A stretch of DNA of 64,000 nt from Helichrysum umbraculigerum (Eukaryota > Streptophyta > Magnoliopsida > Asterales > Asteraceae). The position numbers and the translations under genes are program-made. The stretch spans positions 1,865,001 to 1,929,000 of the forward strand of contig CATIUR010000002.1 of assembly GCA_949592205.1 (NCBI GenBank). The letters run 5' to 3'. The notes under the pieces are model-generated. The model did no database searches. It saw only the letters and a list, made by a program, of their open reading frames with translations, and was not told the origin of the DNA. Below are positions 1 to 9,251 of this stretch, piece by piece; positions within the stretch are counted from its first letter, which is position 1, and each line of letters starts with the position of its first letter.

Positions 1-579
1 ATAGTACGTTAGTTAGTTGACTCATGGGATATGTCAGTTTGTATTAGTTTAAGGAATCTCCATCATTAAAAAAGTTAACACTGACAAGCATCTTCATTTT
101 CGCATGGCTTTTTCATTTTTTTTTCTATCAGACACACTATTAAAAGCCACTAGGAACGAAGAACGCCAAATCTATGGATGACTAAATGTCCTAATTAAAA
201 TTGTGGTTTAGCAGCTTTAAAAAAGCAGATTCATTTATAAACAGGAGACCATATGTTTTAATTAAATGAAATATGCATGCTAAAATTAAACAAGATAGCT
301 CTGATTGGAAAATTCAACGAATAAGTTATTTGAACAAGAGACAGTGACACTACAAGTTGAAGAGATTTGGATTAGCTGACATTGAAATATGCACTATACT
401 TGCATAATGTTTGTCAATATATTAAAAGGTATCAACTTACGTTACATTAACGAAAAAAAGGCACACAATAATATTGTCTCCTACAAACCCTGCCATCATA
501 TCCATAGTAAATCCAGTCAGACAACAAATTTAGCACCAATAAAGCTAACTTTACTGATTATAATAATTTTTATTTTTAA
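1..579. other. AT-rich flank, nothing recognised
   Basis: No convincing coding region, RNA gene or element boundary is visible. The one open frame of about 88 codons at 389-655 has no recognisable motif and low-complexity AT-rich composition, so it is not called. Confidence 0.5.
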
Positions 580-689
580 GAGGGCTATACTTTCATTTGC
601 AACCCAGAACGCCCATCATCCCCTTTGGCCCCACCATTTTCTTTTTTTAAACTAAAACAAATACATTAAAAAAAAAGAAAAATACAATA

Positions 690-870
690 TAAAATAATTA
701 AACAAACCAAACACATTTCATTAACTTAAATAAAAATAAAATATAAACTAATTAAACAAACCAAACACATTTAATTAACTTAAATAAAAATACAATACAA
801 TACTTAAACAAACCACACTAAAACTAAACTTGAAGTTCAAACTTAAATAAAAATAAAATTGTACAATACA
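690..870. repeat. about 55-bp tandem repeat, 3' of transposase
   Basis: Two to three diverging copies of a unit containing TTAAACAAACCAAACACATT followed by ATTAACTTAAATAAAAATA occur between the transposase stop and the left end of the Harbinger element. The tract is noncoding and AT-rich. Confidence 0.55.
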
Positions 871-879
871 ATACAATAA

Positions 880-2199
880 TCAAGCTGGAGGTAAAGGTAT
901 GCTGCGGAAGTTAGGTGGAAGCGTCCAAATGTGCTCGGTGAGATCGTACTGCAATTGGTCATGCATTTGTTTGTCACGTATTTCCTTTATTCGCGCTTCT
1001 CTATCCTTCAATCGTTGCCTAAAATCCCGACGAGGCCGGTTAGCGGGATCATCAATCATCTCTTGTTCGATAGCAGAAATTACAAAGCCGTTATCTTCTT
1101 GGATCATGTTATGCAATATGACACAAGTGTACAATTGTCTTCGCAACTTGTTCACACTCATAGCTCGTCCCGCAATCTTTAAAATTGCAAACCTGCCTTG
1201 AAGTACACCGAATGCCCTTTCGACATCTTTTCTTGCACTTTCCTGAAACCTCTTGAACTTGGCTCGTTTCTCATCAGTAGGAGAGTGATAGGCTTTGATA
1301 AGTGTACACCAATCTTGATAAATACCATCGGTTAGATAATAACCTTTTGTGTAGGGATGTCCATTGACATTAAAGGATGCGGGTGGACCGGTATCATTTT
1401 TGATGGAATCAAATAACGGAGACGCGTTCAAAACATTAATATCGTTGTTTGAACCCGCCATGCCAAAAAATGCATGCCATATCCACATGTCATATGAAGC
1501 AACCGCTTCAAGCATAATGGTCGGGTGCCCGTGATCACCCCTGGTGTACTGACCTTTCCATGCATTGGGACAATTTTTCCATTGCCAATGCATACAATCA
1601 ATGGACCCAAGCATTCCCTTAAAACCATGTATCTGCTCGTGTCCTCTATAAAGCCGAGCAATATCATTGGCAGTCGGCTTCCTTAAATACTCTCGAGAGT
1701 ATAAGTCGAATATACACTTACAAAAGTTGTTAACGCAGTCGTTTGATGTGCGTTCACCCATTTGTAAGTATTCATCGAACATATCGCCAGACATTCCATA
1801 TGCCAATTGGCGTATGGCGGCGGTGCACTTTTGTAGCGGGGTAAAACCAAGCCTACCAAGTGCATCCGGCTTTTGTTTAAAATAAAGAAAGTGATCGGGA
1901 ATCGGCTCAATAGAGTATTCGGATATACCTTGTACGATTCGGCAAAATAATTCCCGACGCATACGAAAACGACGTTTGAAAAGGTTTGCCGAGTACTTTG
2001 GGGTTTCAGAAAAATAGTCGTTCCACAAACGTTCTTGAGCACCTTCGCGATCTCTTTCAATGTAAATTCGATTCCGGGGTGGTCTCGAACAAGAACTAGA
2101 CCCGGCTTCATTGTTTTCTTCTTCTTCCCAAGCTTGTAGAACTTGCAAAAGCATTTCGTCTTCCGAATCCGAATCCAAAACAAAATTTAGTGAATCCAT
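880..2199 (-). CDS. PIF/Harbinger transposase (HARBI1-like nuclease, DDE)
   Basis: This intact 439-codon ORF encodes a DDE endonuclease-type transposase that would cut at the ends of PIF/Harbinger elements and related MITEs in the nucleus. Visible features in order: an acidic Ser/Glu-rich N-terminus (residues 1-40); a helical region around 45-170 with the conserved block GFTPLQKCTAAIRQLAYG (about 118-135); the first catalytic Asp in GSIDCMHW (D201); the second Asp in GSNNDINVL (D253); and the catalytic Glu in RKDVERAFGVLQGRF (E327). The C-terminus is charged and helical. The length is normal for the family and no frameshift or internal stop is seen, so it may be functional. The start is the first Met of the frame, MDSLNF, about 70 bp downstream of a TATA-like box. 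The accessory Myb-like protein gene is missing from the element. Confidence 0.93.
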   Translation of the reverse strand: MDSLNFVLDSDSEDEMLLQVLQAWEEEENNEAGSSSCSRPPRNRIYIERDREGAQERLWNDYFSETPKYSANLFKRRFRMRRELFCRIVQGISEYSIEPIPDHFLYFKQKPDALGRLGFTPLQKCTAAIRQLAYGMSGDMFDEYLQMGERTSNDCVNNFCKCIFDLYSREYLRKPTANDIARLYRGHEQIHGFKGMLGSIDCMHWQWKNCPNAWKGQYTRGDHGHPTIMLEAVASYDMWIWHAFFGMAGSNNDINVLNASPLFDSIKNDTGPPASFNVNGHPYTKGYYLTDGIYQDWCTLIKAYHSPTDEKRAKFKRFQESARKDVERAFGVLQGRFAILKIAGRAMSVNKLRRQLYTCVILHNMIQEDNGFVISAIEQEMIDDPANRPRRDFRQRLKDREARIKEIRDKQMHDQLQYDLTEHIWTLPPNFRSIPLPPA

Positions 2200-2266
2200 T
2201 TTTGAATTTTTTATGAAATGAGAGAGAGTTTGATGAATTTGGTGTGTGAAAAAGTGTTAAATAGAG

Positions 2267-2280
2267 TATGTATATATAGA
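2267..2280 (-). promoter_or_regulatory. TATA box of the Harbinger transposase gene
   Basis: On the minus strand the sequence reads CTATATATACATA about 70 bp upstream of the ATG at 2199, a good plant TATA match at a suitable distance. No upstream elements are assigned. Confidence 0.5.
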
Positions 2281-2904
2281 GGTGAGAAATATTAAAAACA
2301 AAAAATATATATATATATTTTTGAAAAAAAAGCCGTTGAAACGGCTAGTTTTAAAATTTTTTTTTTTTTTTTTGTTTTCTTCTCCAACGGATCAAAAAAA
2401 CCATTTAAATATTCGTGGGCCCCACTTATTCACCCCATTGATGCCCCGTGCTTTCTTGCTGCACGCCCACGATTTTCATCACTTAGAACGCCCCATTGCC
2501 GGCGTCTTGGGGCGTTCTCACTCGTCAAATCAGCCAGCACGCTCCCATTGCAAGTGGTCTTATATGTGCTAAAAGTTCCGAACAAGATCAACTTGCTCTG
2601 GCAGCACTTTTGTCCCTAGCTTGGTGAATTTTTAGATAACTAATCAATTTATAAAGTTTAATATCAAAATAAGATTCTAGTAGTTGAGTAAATTAGGGAG
2701 TAATATAGAAGGTTGTAAGCGTTTGAATACACTTTGAGTCGTTTCACCATATTTGACCCATATGGCCCGTTCCCATTCCCGTTTCAGTTTTTTCCCACTA
2801 TTAAAGGTGTTATATGTAGAGTTTAGACCATATATTTACTTAAACTTAGATAACTTTGTTGAAGTTGCACCCATTTTCTGAATACACTCTAACTACCAAT
2901 GACT

Positions 2905-3176
2905 AAATAGCCTAGTGTTAAGGGCAGCCCATGACTTCCTTGAGGTCATGGGTTCGAATCCTGTCATGGGTATTATTTATCATAAAGGAACCTACCACCA
3001 ATGAAGCGCATGGCCCACACCGTTAAGGCTTAGTCGGTGCGAGTTTCGGCTCGGACGTTGTGGTATATGTGATGGAGGTGTTTTACCTAGCGATGTTGGA
3101 CCTTGTGGGGGTTCGGTCGTGCTCCATTGAAATATGAAGCGGCTCCAGTGGGTGGCCCAAATACCCATTTTTTTTC
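2905..3176 (+). mobile_element. tRNA-derived SINE
   Basis: The 5' part carries a pol III B-box (GGTTCGAATCC at about 2950-2960) and, about 35 bp upstream, a degenerate A-box (TAGCCTAGTGTTAAGG). The body of roughly 200 bp is not tRNA-like, and the copy ends in a T-rich tail at about 3167-3175. This is the architecture of plant tRNA-derived SINEs. The tRNA-like head does not fold as a true tRNA, so it is not an active tRNA gene. Flanking target-site duplications were not resolved. Confidence 0.65.
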
Positions 3177-4169
3177 ACTTTAACCAATATTAATTAAGAC
3201 TTGTAAAGTCTCTAACACAGTGAATATCTGAATACAGAGCATTCTTGACTAAGATTATGCAGTTTGGTTGTTCAACAATTTTCAAATTTAGCCATGGTAC
3301 GTAGATGCCAAAGAAATTCCTTGATTGCTTAGTGTCAGCATCATATTTTAGTAATACAAGCAGACATATGTCGTATACTCGTATATGTGTGTATATATAT
3401 CCATCCATAGTAATAGTAATTAAGAGAATCCAATACAGCTTAAGCTCAACTAAATACAATAGTTTACTATACCTGTTTGATCAGTAACTAATCTGGGAAT
3501 TCCACCAGATTAATTTTAGACTACACGCTAACAGGTGTATTTAAGTGGATGGGGATAAAGGAATGAGTGTTGGAATACAACTTAAACTATAGGGTTTGTT
3601 TTGTAAATTTGGTTTAGATATTTGAGTCGATTTAAAATTCGTTAGATTAGGATTAATATTGTGTTTGAGTCGAATTAGGATTAGTGGTAGGTTAGTCTAT
3701 AAATAGACATTATTAGTTTAGGAACTTTGTATCTTTCGAATTTGATTTGTTTGTTTGTTTAGTTCGTTTAAATTTGATAGCTTCCGCTTCGTATTCGTCT
3801 TTGTTTGTTCTTCGTATTCGTTCATTTGGATATATATATATCTAACAATGAGTTTAACTAAAACGTTCGCCAAGTGTAAAAATAACAAGAGACAACAACA
3901 ATGTCATTCACAAAATAATGAACGGATTGACCACTTGAAGCGGACGACAAAGGCATTGTTACTGAAGTGTCGGTATGGTTGTGGTTGTCACTTGCTCCTG
4001 ACTGCTTTTCTTTTGCCAACCTTCTGGGACCGTTTTTATATTCTTGTCTTCTTTTACTTACTTTTTCATACCATCTGACTTGTGAGGTCGAAACATTTGT
4101 CTATGATCTCTATGTATATGTTCAGTTTGTGATTTTTCATACCGGTTGTAAGAATCATATGGCCAACTA
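3177..4169. other. Intergenic, nothing recognised
   Basis: The stretch is AT-rich with short low-complexity frames only. I see no domain, RNA gene or clear inverted repeat here. Confidence 0.4.
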
Positions 4170-4411
4170 GGATGTGTTTGACACGGAGCTTTTGAGGATT
4201 TTTAGGTCTTCAGCTTGTACTTTTAATAAGCGCCAGTCTATACTGACTTGTTTGGCGATACAATAAACTATAAGGTTCTTAAGCTCTCGGAACCCTTAAA
4301 TGAAAACCTTTTTAAAAAAGCTTTTAGATAAAAGCCCAGCTTCAACCATAAGGTCCAGCCACAAACTTCAACTTCAACCTCAGCTTTCTGCCTATTGTTG
4401 TCAAACACACC
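4170..4411. mobile_element. MITE (PIF/Harbinger- or hAT-like)
   Basis: Short terminal inverted repeats are visible. The left end starts GGATGTGTTTGACA and the right end, reversed, reads GGTGTGTTTGACA. Flanks are CTA on the left and TTA on the right, compatible with an imperfect 3-bp PIF-type duplication. The interior has no coding capacity. Superfamily is uncertain. Confidence 0.5.
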
Positions 4412-4444
4412 TTAAACCTCACAAGATAGAGAATTATATTTACA

Positions 4445-4506
<62 letters not shown>
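4445..4506. repeat. (AAT)n microsatellite
   Basis: About 20 uninterrupted AAT units. Confidence 0.95.
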
Positions 4507-4509
<3 letters not shown>

Positions 4510-4612
4510 TGAATACTATCTTATGTTTTTCATGAAGTAATGAATACAATTAAAATCAAATTATTTTAAGATCATCAGCAATGTTTCTACCAACAAATGA
4601 GCCTTGTTAATA

Positions 4613-4633
4613 CTACATCCGTCACAAAATTAT
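4613..4633. mobile_element. Left piece of a split Stowaway-like MITE
   Basis: The sequence after the TA at 4611-4612, CTACATCCGTCACAAAATTA, is the left terminus of a Stowaway-type (Tc1/mariner) MITE. The rest lies at 19870-20102. The retrotransposon at 4634-19864 interrupts it. Confidence 0.75.
4629..4633. repeat. Target-site duplication ATTAT (left) of element 1
   Basis: ATTAT immediately precedes the TG of the left LTR and is repeated at 19865-19869 immediately after the CA of the right LTR. Confidence 0.9.
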
Positions 4634-6056
4634 TGTAACACCCCCAAATTTAATGATTGGCGGAAGCGAGTTTTTGGGGTGCTACTAATCAATAATCACA
4701 AGCACAAAGGATATAGTGAACGATTCTACATGAGACGTTCGAAAAGTTATTACATTAATACTTAAGTAATTCAAAATACAAGCTCGAGTTCGAGTAAATT
4801 TCTAGAGATTCTAATACATAACAGCTAATACAAAAGTAATGTATAAAAAATCTCCAAGCTTGTAAATACATGCGACTCGAGCTAATAAGCATATCATGCT
4901 GGGCATCCCTACTGAAGCTGATTACCTGAGAATGCATTACTAAAAAGGTCAACCAAAAGGTTGGTAAATCTCATAGGTTTGTAAATAGTAATTTGAACAC
5001 ACAAGTAGTAATTGTATTTGTAAAACATTAACCAACCAATAAGTAAAGATTGCAGGTAATGCAATCGGTCGATAACCTTTGCCATGAGCCACCATAGTTG
5101 AAGCTTAACACGTCAGTAAAGGGTACAATCAAGTACCTAGTAAATTTTCCCCCGTGAATGCTAATCCAAAAACATTCATGTAAAACGAGTAAGAAACGCC
5201 CGTTTATACAGTACGATTCGTGGTAGTGCGTGCTACCCCGGGTGGGGATTGTCAATCCCATATGGATCCATATACTAAAACTCGCGCTTATCATATAACT
5301 AACAACTATGATTAGGAGGTCTTCATTGGATTGAACGAAACTCATGCAATCGGTGTATCAGTAAGTCGGTACAGTAAGTAAATAAACAAGCCAGTAAGTA
5401 AATATGTGTGTTCATGTAAAACAAGTAATGCATCTCACCCCTGTATGGAAAACAGTAAAATAGGGGCTGTGAGACTCACCTGAGTCTAACAGACGATGCA
5501 GCAATCAAGCAATGTAGTATCCTGAACTAGCAACCTTTAGCGTCCTAATACGCATAAGGTTTAGTAAGTAAATGGATAACTTGAAAAGTATCCATGCTAG
5601 TTGTTCCTCAACTAGTTAATGTCCAATAGTTTGTTTGTACATTTGTAATTGTTTGTATTTGTAGTTTGTATAAGAGTGTACGGCCCGTTGGTGACGGCGT
5701 AATCTCATTTATTATTATTATGCATTCATTTAAATTGTGTACTTGTAATGTATATTTGTATCGTTACGCGTCTCGTCCGTGCGAATGTAAGTTCGAGTGG
5801 GTGTAACCCTATGTGGGTGAAAGCCCTAAAGTGTACAAGTGTAAACTTGTACGAGTGCGAGTGTAAGCTCGTGAGTGTTCGAGTGTAAGCTCGTGTGAGT
5901 GTAATCTCCTAAGTGTGTTCGAGTGTCTCGTGTATATCCAAGTATAGAGCATACTTATATAGAATACTAAAGTTGTTTAGAAAGTGTATCGTGATCGTGT
6001 TTGAGGTTGTAAGTGTTTGCCACTTAGTATATAAATGTATTGCAACCTTTCTGTTT

Positions 6057-6462
6057 TCTGCGACACTTGATGCGTCACTTATTAGTTACTAGCGACACTC
6101 AAGGGAGTGTTGCATAACAGGTCTATTCAGTATTATTAGCGACACTTGATGAAGTGTCGAATAGGGTAGGGGCGACACTTGGGAAGTGTCGGGTAATTGA
6201 TTTTGTGCGTCACTAGGGTAAGTGTCGGATATGGGAATAAATTAATTTGAGGCGACACTTAAGCAAGTGTTGGGCAATGTCACTATTTGATTGTATACGA
6301 CACTCAGGTAAGTGTCGGATTAATTATTGGCGTCACTTGTTGAAGTGTCGCGTAGGGGGTTTTTGCGGCACTTGAGAAGTGTCGTATATTGGAGGTTTCG
6401 TGTCCTATGCGTCACTTGAAGAAGTGTCGCATAACTGGCGTGAGCCATGCGACACTTGCGTC
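6057..6462. repeat. Array of CGACACTT...AAGTGTCG stem-loops in LTR
   Basis: About ten degenerate units, each of the form GCGACACTTGNNGAAGTGTCG, are spaced 35-55 bp apart. Each unit is self-complementary and could form a hairpin in RNA. The matching array in the other LTR is at about 18379-18787. Confidence 0.85.
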
Positions 6463-7426
6463 TGATCAACATCAATTTTTGGTCGAAAATGCATTTGCCG
6501 AGTTCCATTTGGTTCGATTCTTTTACACTAGTTTTAGAATGTTTCAAAGAGTTTATAAAAATTATTAGTTGGTGTCGTTTACGTGCGAGGTGTTGTTTTC
6601 TTTAAATTGATCAAAACTGACATTAACCGACAATGTTTCGAAATCAAGTTTAAAATATATATTTGGACATTACGAAGCTAGAGGAACAACATACAAGTAA
6701 AAATTAACAAAATCGAAAGGTTTCGAGAGTCGCCGGAAACTTACGAATCGTCACGCTAGAAATCCGAAAAGATAGACGCGTAGCTCTCGTTGTCGTGAAT
6801 CCTTTTCTTCAAACGAGCCTAGCTTTTCGAGATGGTTCGATGGTGGTTTTTGGAAGTGAAGGCCGGCGGTGGAGGTGGTGGTTTGAGAAAGAGATGAGAG
6901 AGTTAGAGAAAGAGAGATTGAGTGAGGGTGTGTTTTGTTTGCTTGTTTGAGTGAACCAAAGGGTGAGGGTTGGCACCCCTCACCTTTGGCCGGTTTAGGT
7001 GGGGTCACAAGGGTGTGGCCTCACCAATTTTTGTTCCCCTGCATTTGCGCTCCGTGCGGTGTTCGTTTCCCAGGTCGTTTAAACGTAAAATTAATTTCGT
7101 ACGAGTTAATTAATATGTTTTAAAATATGAAATGTTATTCAATATTTTAGTCGGAGCATTTTATCAAAATACTTGTTTTTAAGTTTATAAAATGTAGCTT
7201 TGTTTTATTTGTCGGTCGGTAGCGTTTTTGTAACGATGGGTAACGTTTTAAATGAAACGTACACGTTTGTTATATTATAAACATAATATAAAGTATTAAT
7301 TAGTGTTATTAAATAATTCCACATTATTCAATAATGTTTTCACCAACGTCCGTATTTGAATTATCAGATTTTTGTCCGACGCTATTTTATACGATTTGAA
7401 CGAATCGTATACGTGTATATATATAA

Positions 7427-7427
<1 letters not shown>

Positions 7428-7487
<60 letters not shown>
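7428..7487. repeat. (AT)n microsatellite within LTR
   Basis: About 28 TA units. The corresponding site in the right LTR (about 19750-19766) has only a short run, so it expanded after insertion or contracted in the other copy. Confidence 0.9.
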
Positions 7488-7490
<3 letters not shown>

Positions 7491-7584
7491 TAATTATCGT
7501 ACTTAGTCCTATGTTATACTAAATACACGTAATAAGCACATAATTTGCAAAATTTAATTTGGTCCAAATTTTGCGGGTGTTACA

Positions 7585-7608
7585 TTCTCCCCTTGTAAGG
7601 AGAATTTC
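7585..7608 (-). other. Polypurine tract of element 1
   Basis: The minus strand reads CTCCTTACAAGGGGAGAA directly before the LTR TGTAACA, typical of Ty3/Gypsy plus-strand priming. It fixes the element orientation as minus. Confidence 0.8.
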
Positions 7609-7742
7609 ATCCCGAAATTTGTTCGAAGTAATAGTCGGTATTGTGTAGTAAAGTCGGTGAAGTGTATCGACCATTATGTCCACGGGACATGGTCAGTCGG
7701 TCATTCTTTATTTGATGCGTAGCTACAATGTGTACTAGCAGC

Positions 7743-8567
7743 CTACGGTAGTATGGTAAATTCTACAATGTTCGTAGCAAATGAGTTGTCGTGTGGTGAC
7801 GTACCCGCAGTTTTGTTGACGGCTAGTAGTGGGCAATTGGCTTTGTAGTGTCCAGCATTCCCACATTTGAAGCAAAGTCTTGCATCCGGAGGGTTCGCAC
7901 ACGGCCCTTCGTGATGTCGAGTGCACAGGGAGCAGAAAGGCTTCTTTCCCTTATAGGTTCCTGCAGGGTTGGTTAAGGTTGTCTTCATCCTCTTGGCTGG
8001 GGGCGGTGTACAGTCGATGTCGGGAATCTCTTCTGAATTTTCCCCGGAACAGGTATCCTTTTCAGTAGGAGCACCATGCGTGATTGATGGTGGCGCAGGG
8101 TTTTCTAAGGTTGTCAGACGTAGTTCAAACTTACGCGCACGCATGTCATTCTGGAAGGCAATCTGTCGTAGGTCCATGATGTCTCCCCGTGCTTCAGTTA
8201 ATTGCTTTCGCAGCAAATCAATAGTTTTGTTAAGGTGGTTGACTACTTCTGCACTCAGGTCTACATTAACGGGTGTTTTGGTAACGGCCATCGTTGCAGT
8301 AGAGATAGTGGTAGTAGGGTCACAAGTGGTAAGGTTAGGAGCGGAGTTTGCTCGAGTGAGTTTAGCAGTTCTTTGGTTGTAAAGTTCTGCAGGTGTTGTC
8401 GGTTTAGTTGGGTGTCCCACATTTTTCTCCACAGATTTCATTTCCTCAAACGTTTCTTCTAATATTTCTTCAGTACCTTCGAGATCGAGAAGATAAGGAA
8501 ACATTATCGGTTCCTCGCCGAGTAGCTCATTTTCTAATGTAGTGTTGTCGATGGAGTGCGTTGTCAT
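7743..8567 (-). CDS. 274-aa zinc-knuckle ORF of element 1
   Basis: This ORF lies downstream of the truncated gag in the transcript direction, in the position pol would occupy. It has an acidic N-terminus (about residues 10-50), a likely coiled coil around residues 110-150 (NHLNKTIDLLRKQLTEARGD) and a C-terminal cysteine-rich region. That region has CSLCTRHHEGPC, resembling the pre-knuckle motif of Tekay Gag ([12 protein letters not shown] in the autonomous element), followed by a CX2CX4HX4C knuckle, CFKCGNAGHYKANC (about residues 232-245). It ends shortly after the knuckle. I infer a Gag-derived RNA-binding protein with a replaced N-terminal half. Its function is unknown, and the frame appears intact, unlike the true gag of this element. 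Confidence 0.7.
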   Translation of the reverse strand: MTTHSIDNTTLENELLGEEPIMFPYLLDLEGTEEILEETFEEMKSVEKNVGHPTKPTTPAELYNQRTAKLTRANSAPNLTTCDPTTTISTATMAVTKTPVNVDLSAEVVNHLNKTIDLLRKQLTEARGDIMDLRQIAFQNDMRARKFELRLTTLENPAPPSITHGAPTEKDTCSGENSEEIPDIDCTPPPAKRMKTTLTNPAGTYKGKKPFCSLCTRHHEGPCANPPDARLCFKCGNAGHYKANCPLLAVNKTAGTSPHDNSFATNIVEFTILP

Positions 8568-8896
8568 TTCCTACGAAGTAAATGTTCTATTTTAAGTGTG
8601 GATGTTGTATATAGATGTAATTATTTTTAAATGACATGGGTAAAACAAATGAGTTGGAATGGAACTATTGCAAGTGTTATTATACGTCGGTGATTAGTCG
8701 GTACGGTAAGGCAATAACTCCAGGGTTCCCGGTCTCAACCAGTGTGAGATATTTGGGACAGAAGATTCGTTCGCTAGGTTTAAGTGCAATGTAAGTCACA
8801 CTGTTGATACTAGATAGTCGGTCGTTTCCTAATCCTATCGTGTAATTAGAATCTAAGAAAACACATAGAATACAAGACAATGGACAAGAGTTATTA

Positions 8897-9246
8897 AATG
8901 AGTGATTTCAGAAATAAGTCGGATTGTTTAACAATGAACGTACCCGAGTCCGCATTCGGGTCTTGTTGGGTGCCTTCGACAGTAATTATGTAGGCTCTTC
9001 CTCGAGCGTTGTTGTTTTTCGACTTCAGCTTTGGGCAGTCCTTCCTGAAGTGCCCGGTGCCGTTGCACTCATAGCAGGTCTTGGGTGTCGAAGTGTTGGT
9101 ACCTGTGGTGTTGGTTTGGCAGTCTTTGGCCAGATGTCCAAATCTCTTGCATTTGGTGCAAGGACAGGAGCCATCGTAATGAAGACTACACTTGGAGTAG
9201 TAAGGCTTGCTCCCCTTGTAAGCCTTCGAGTCATCGGGATTGGCAG
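8897..9246 (-). pseudogene. Element 1 gag, C-terminal part (zinc knuckles)
   Basis: This fragment continues the gag split by the nested insertion. Translation gives a CSKC-type pre-knuckle, then CTKCKRFGHLAKDC and CYECNGTGHFRKDC, two CX2CX4HX4C knuckles spaced as in the Gag-Pol at 50060-54481. It then reaches a DPNADSGTF motif matching the gag/protease junction of that polyprotein (DPNVVSGTF), and ends 13 residues later at a stop. The protease DSG motif and all of pol are absent, so the coding deletion begins at this junction. Confidence 0.85.
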
Positions 9247-9251
9247 CATAG
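9247..9251. repeat. Target-site duplication CATAG (left) of element 2
   Basis: CATAG here and at 15933-15937 flank the TG...CA termini of the nested element, inside the gag of element 1. Confidence 0.92.

Larger units (their letters stand above)
580..2564 (-). mobile_element. PIF/Harbinger-type DNA transposon
   Basis: The element surrounds the transposase gene at 880-2199. The right end, read inward on the minus strand, begins about AAGACCACTTGCAATGGGAG near 2564 and includes GAACGCCCC. The left end near 580-620 has a related but shorter block with TTTGCAAC and AGAACGCCC. The terminal inverted repeats are therefore imperfect, and TAA/TTA trinucleotides at both ends fit the 3-bp TTA-like target of this superfamily, though I could not fix an exact TSD. 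A perfect 16-bp inverted repeat, AGCCGTTGAAACGGCT, lies upstream of the gene at about 2331-2346. No second Myb/SANT-like ORF, normally needed by autonomous PIF/Harbinger elements, is present. Boundaries are approximate. Confidence 0.7.
4634..7584 (-). repeat. Element 1 3' LTR (full length, 2951 bp)
   Basis: It begins TGTAACACCCCC and ends GTGTTACA on the plus strand. It contains a stem-loop array (6057-6462), a CT-rich leader on the minus strand (about 6840-6950) and an (AT)n run (7428-7487). Compared with the right LTR it retains about 1 kb (roughly 5057-6053) that the right copy lacks. Confidence 0.9.

Noticed and set aside
2905..2965. Possible tRNA gene (B-box GGTTCGAATCC)
   Set aside because: No acceptor stem or anticodon arm closes around it, and a SINE-like body with T-tail follows.
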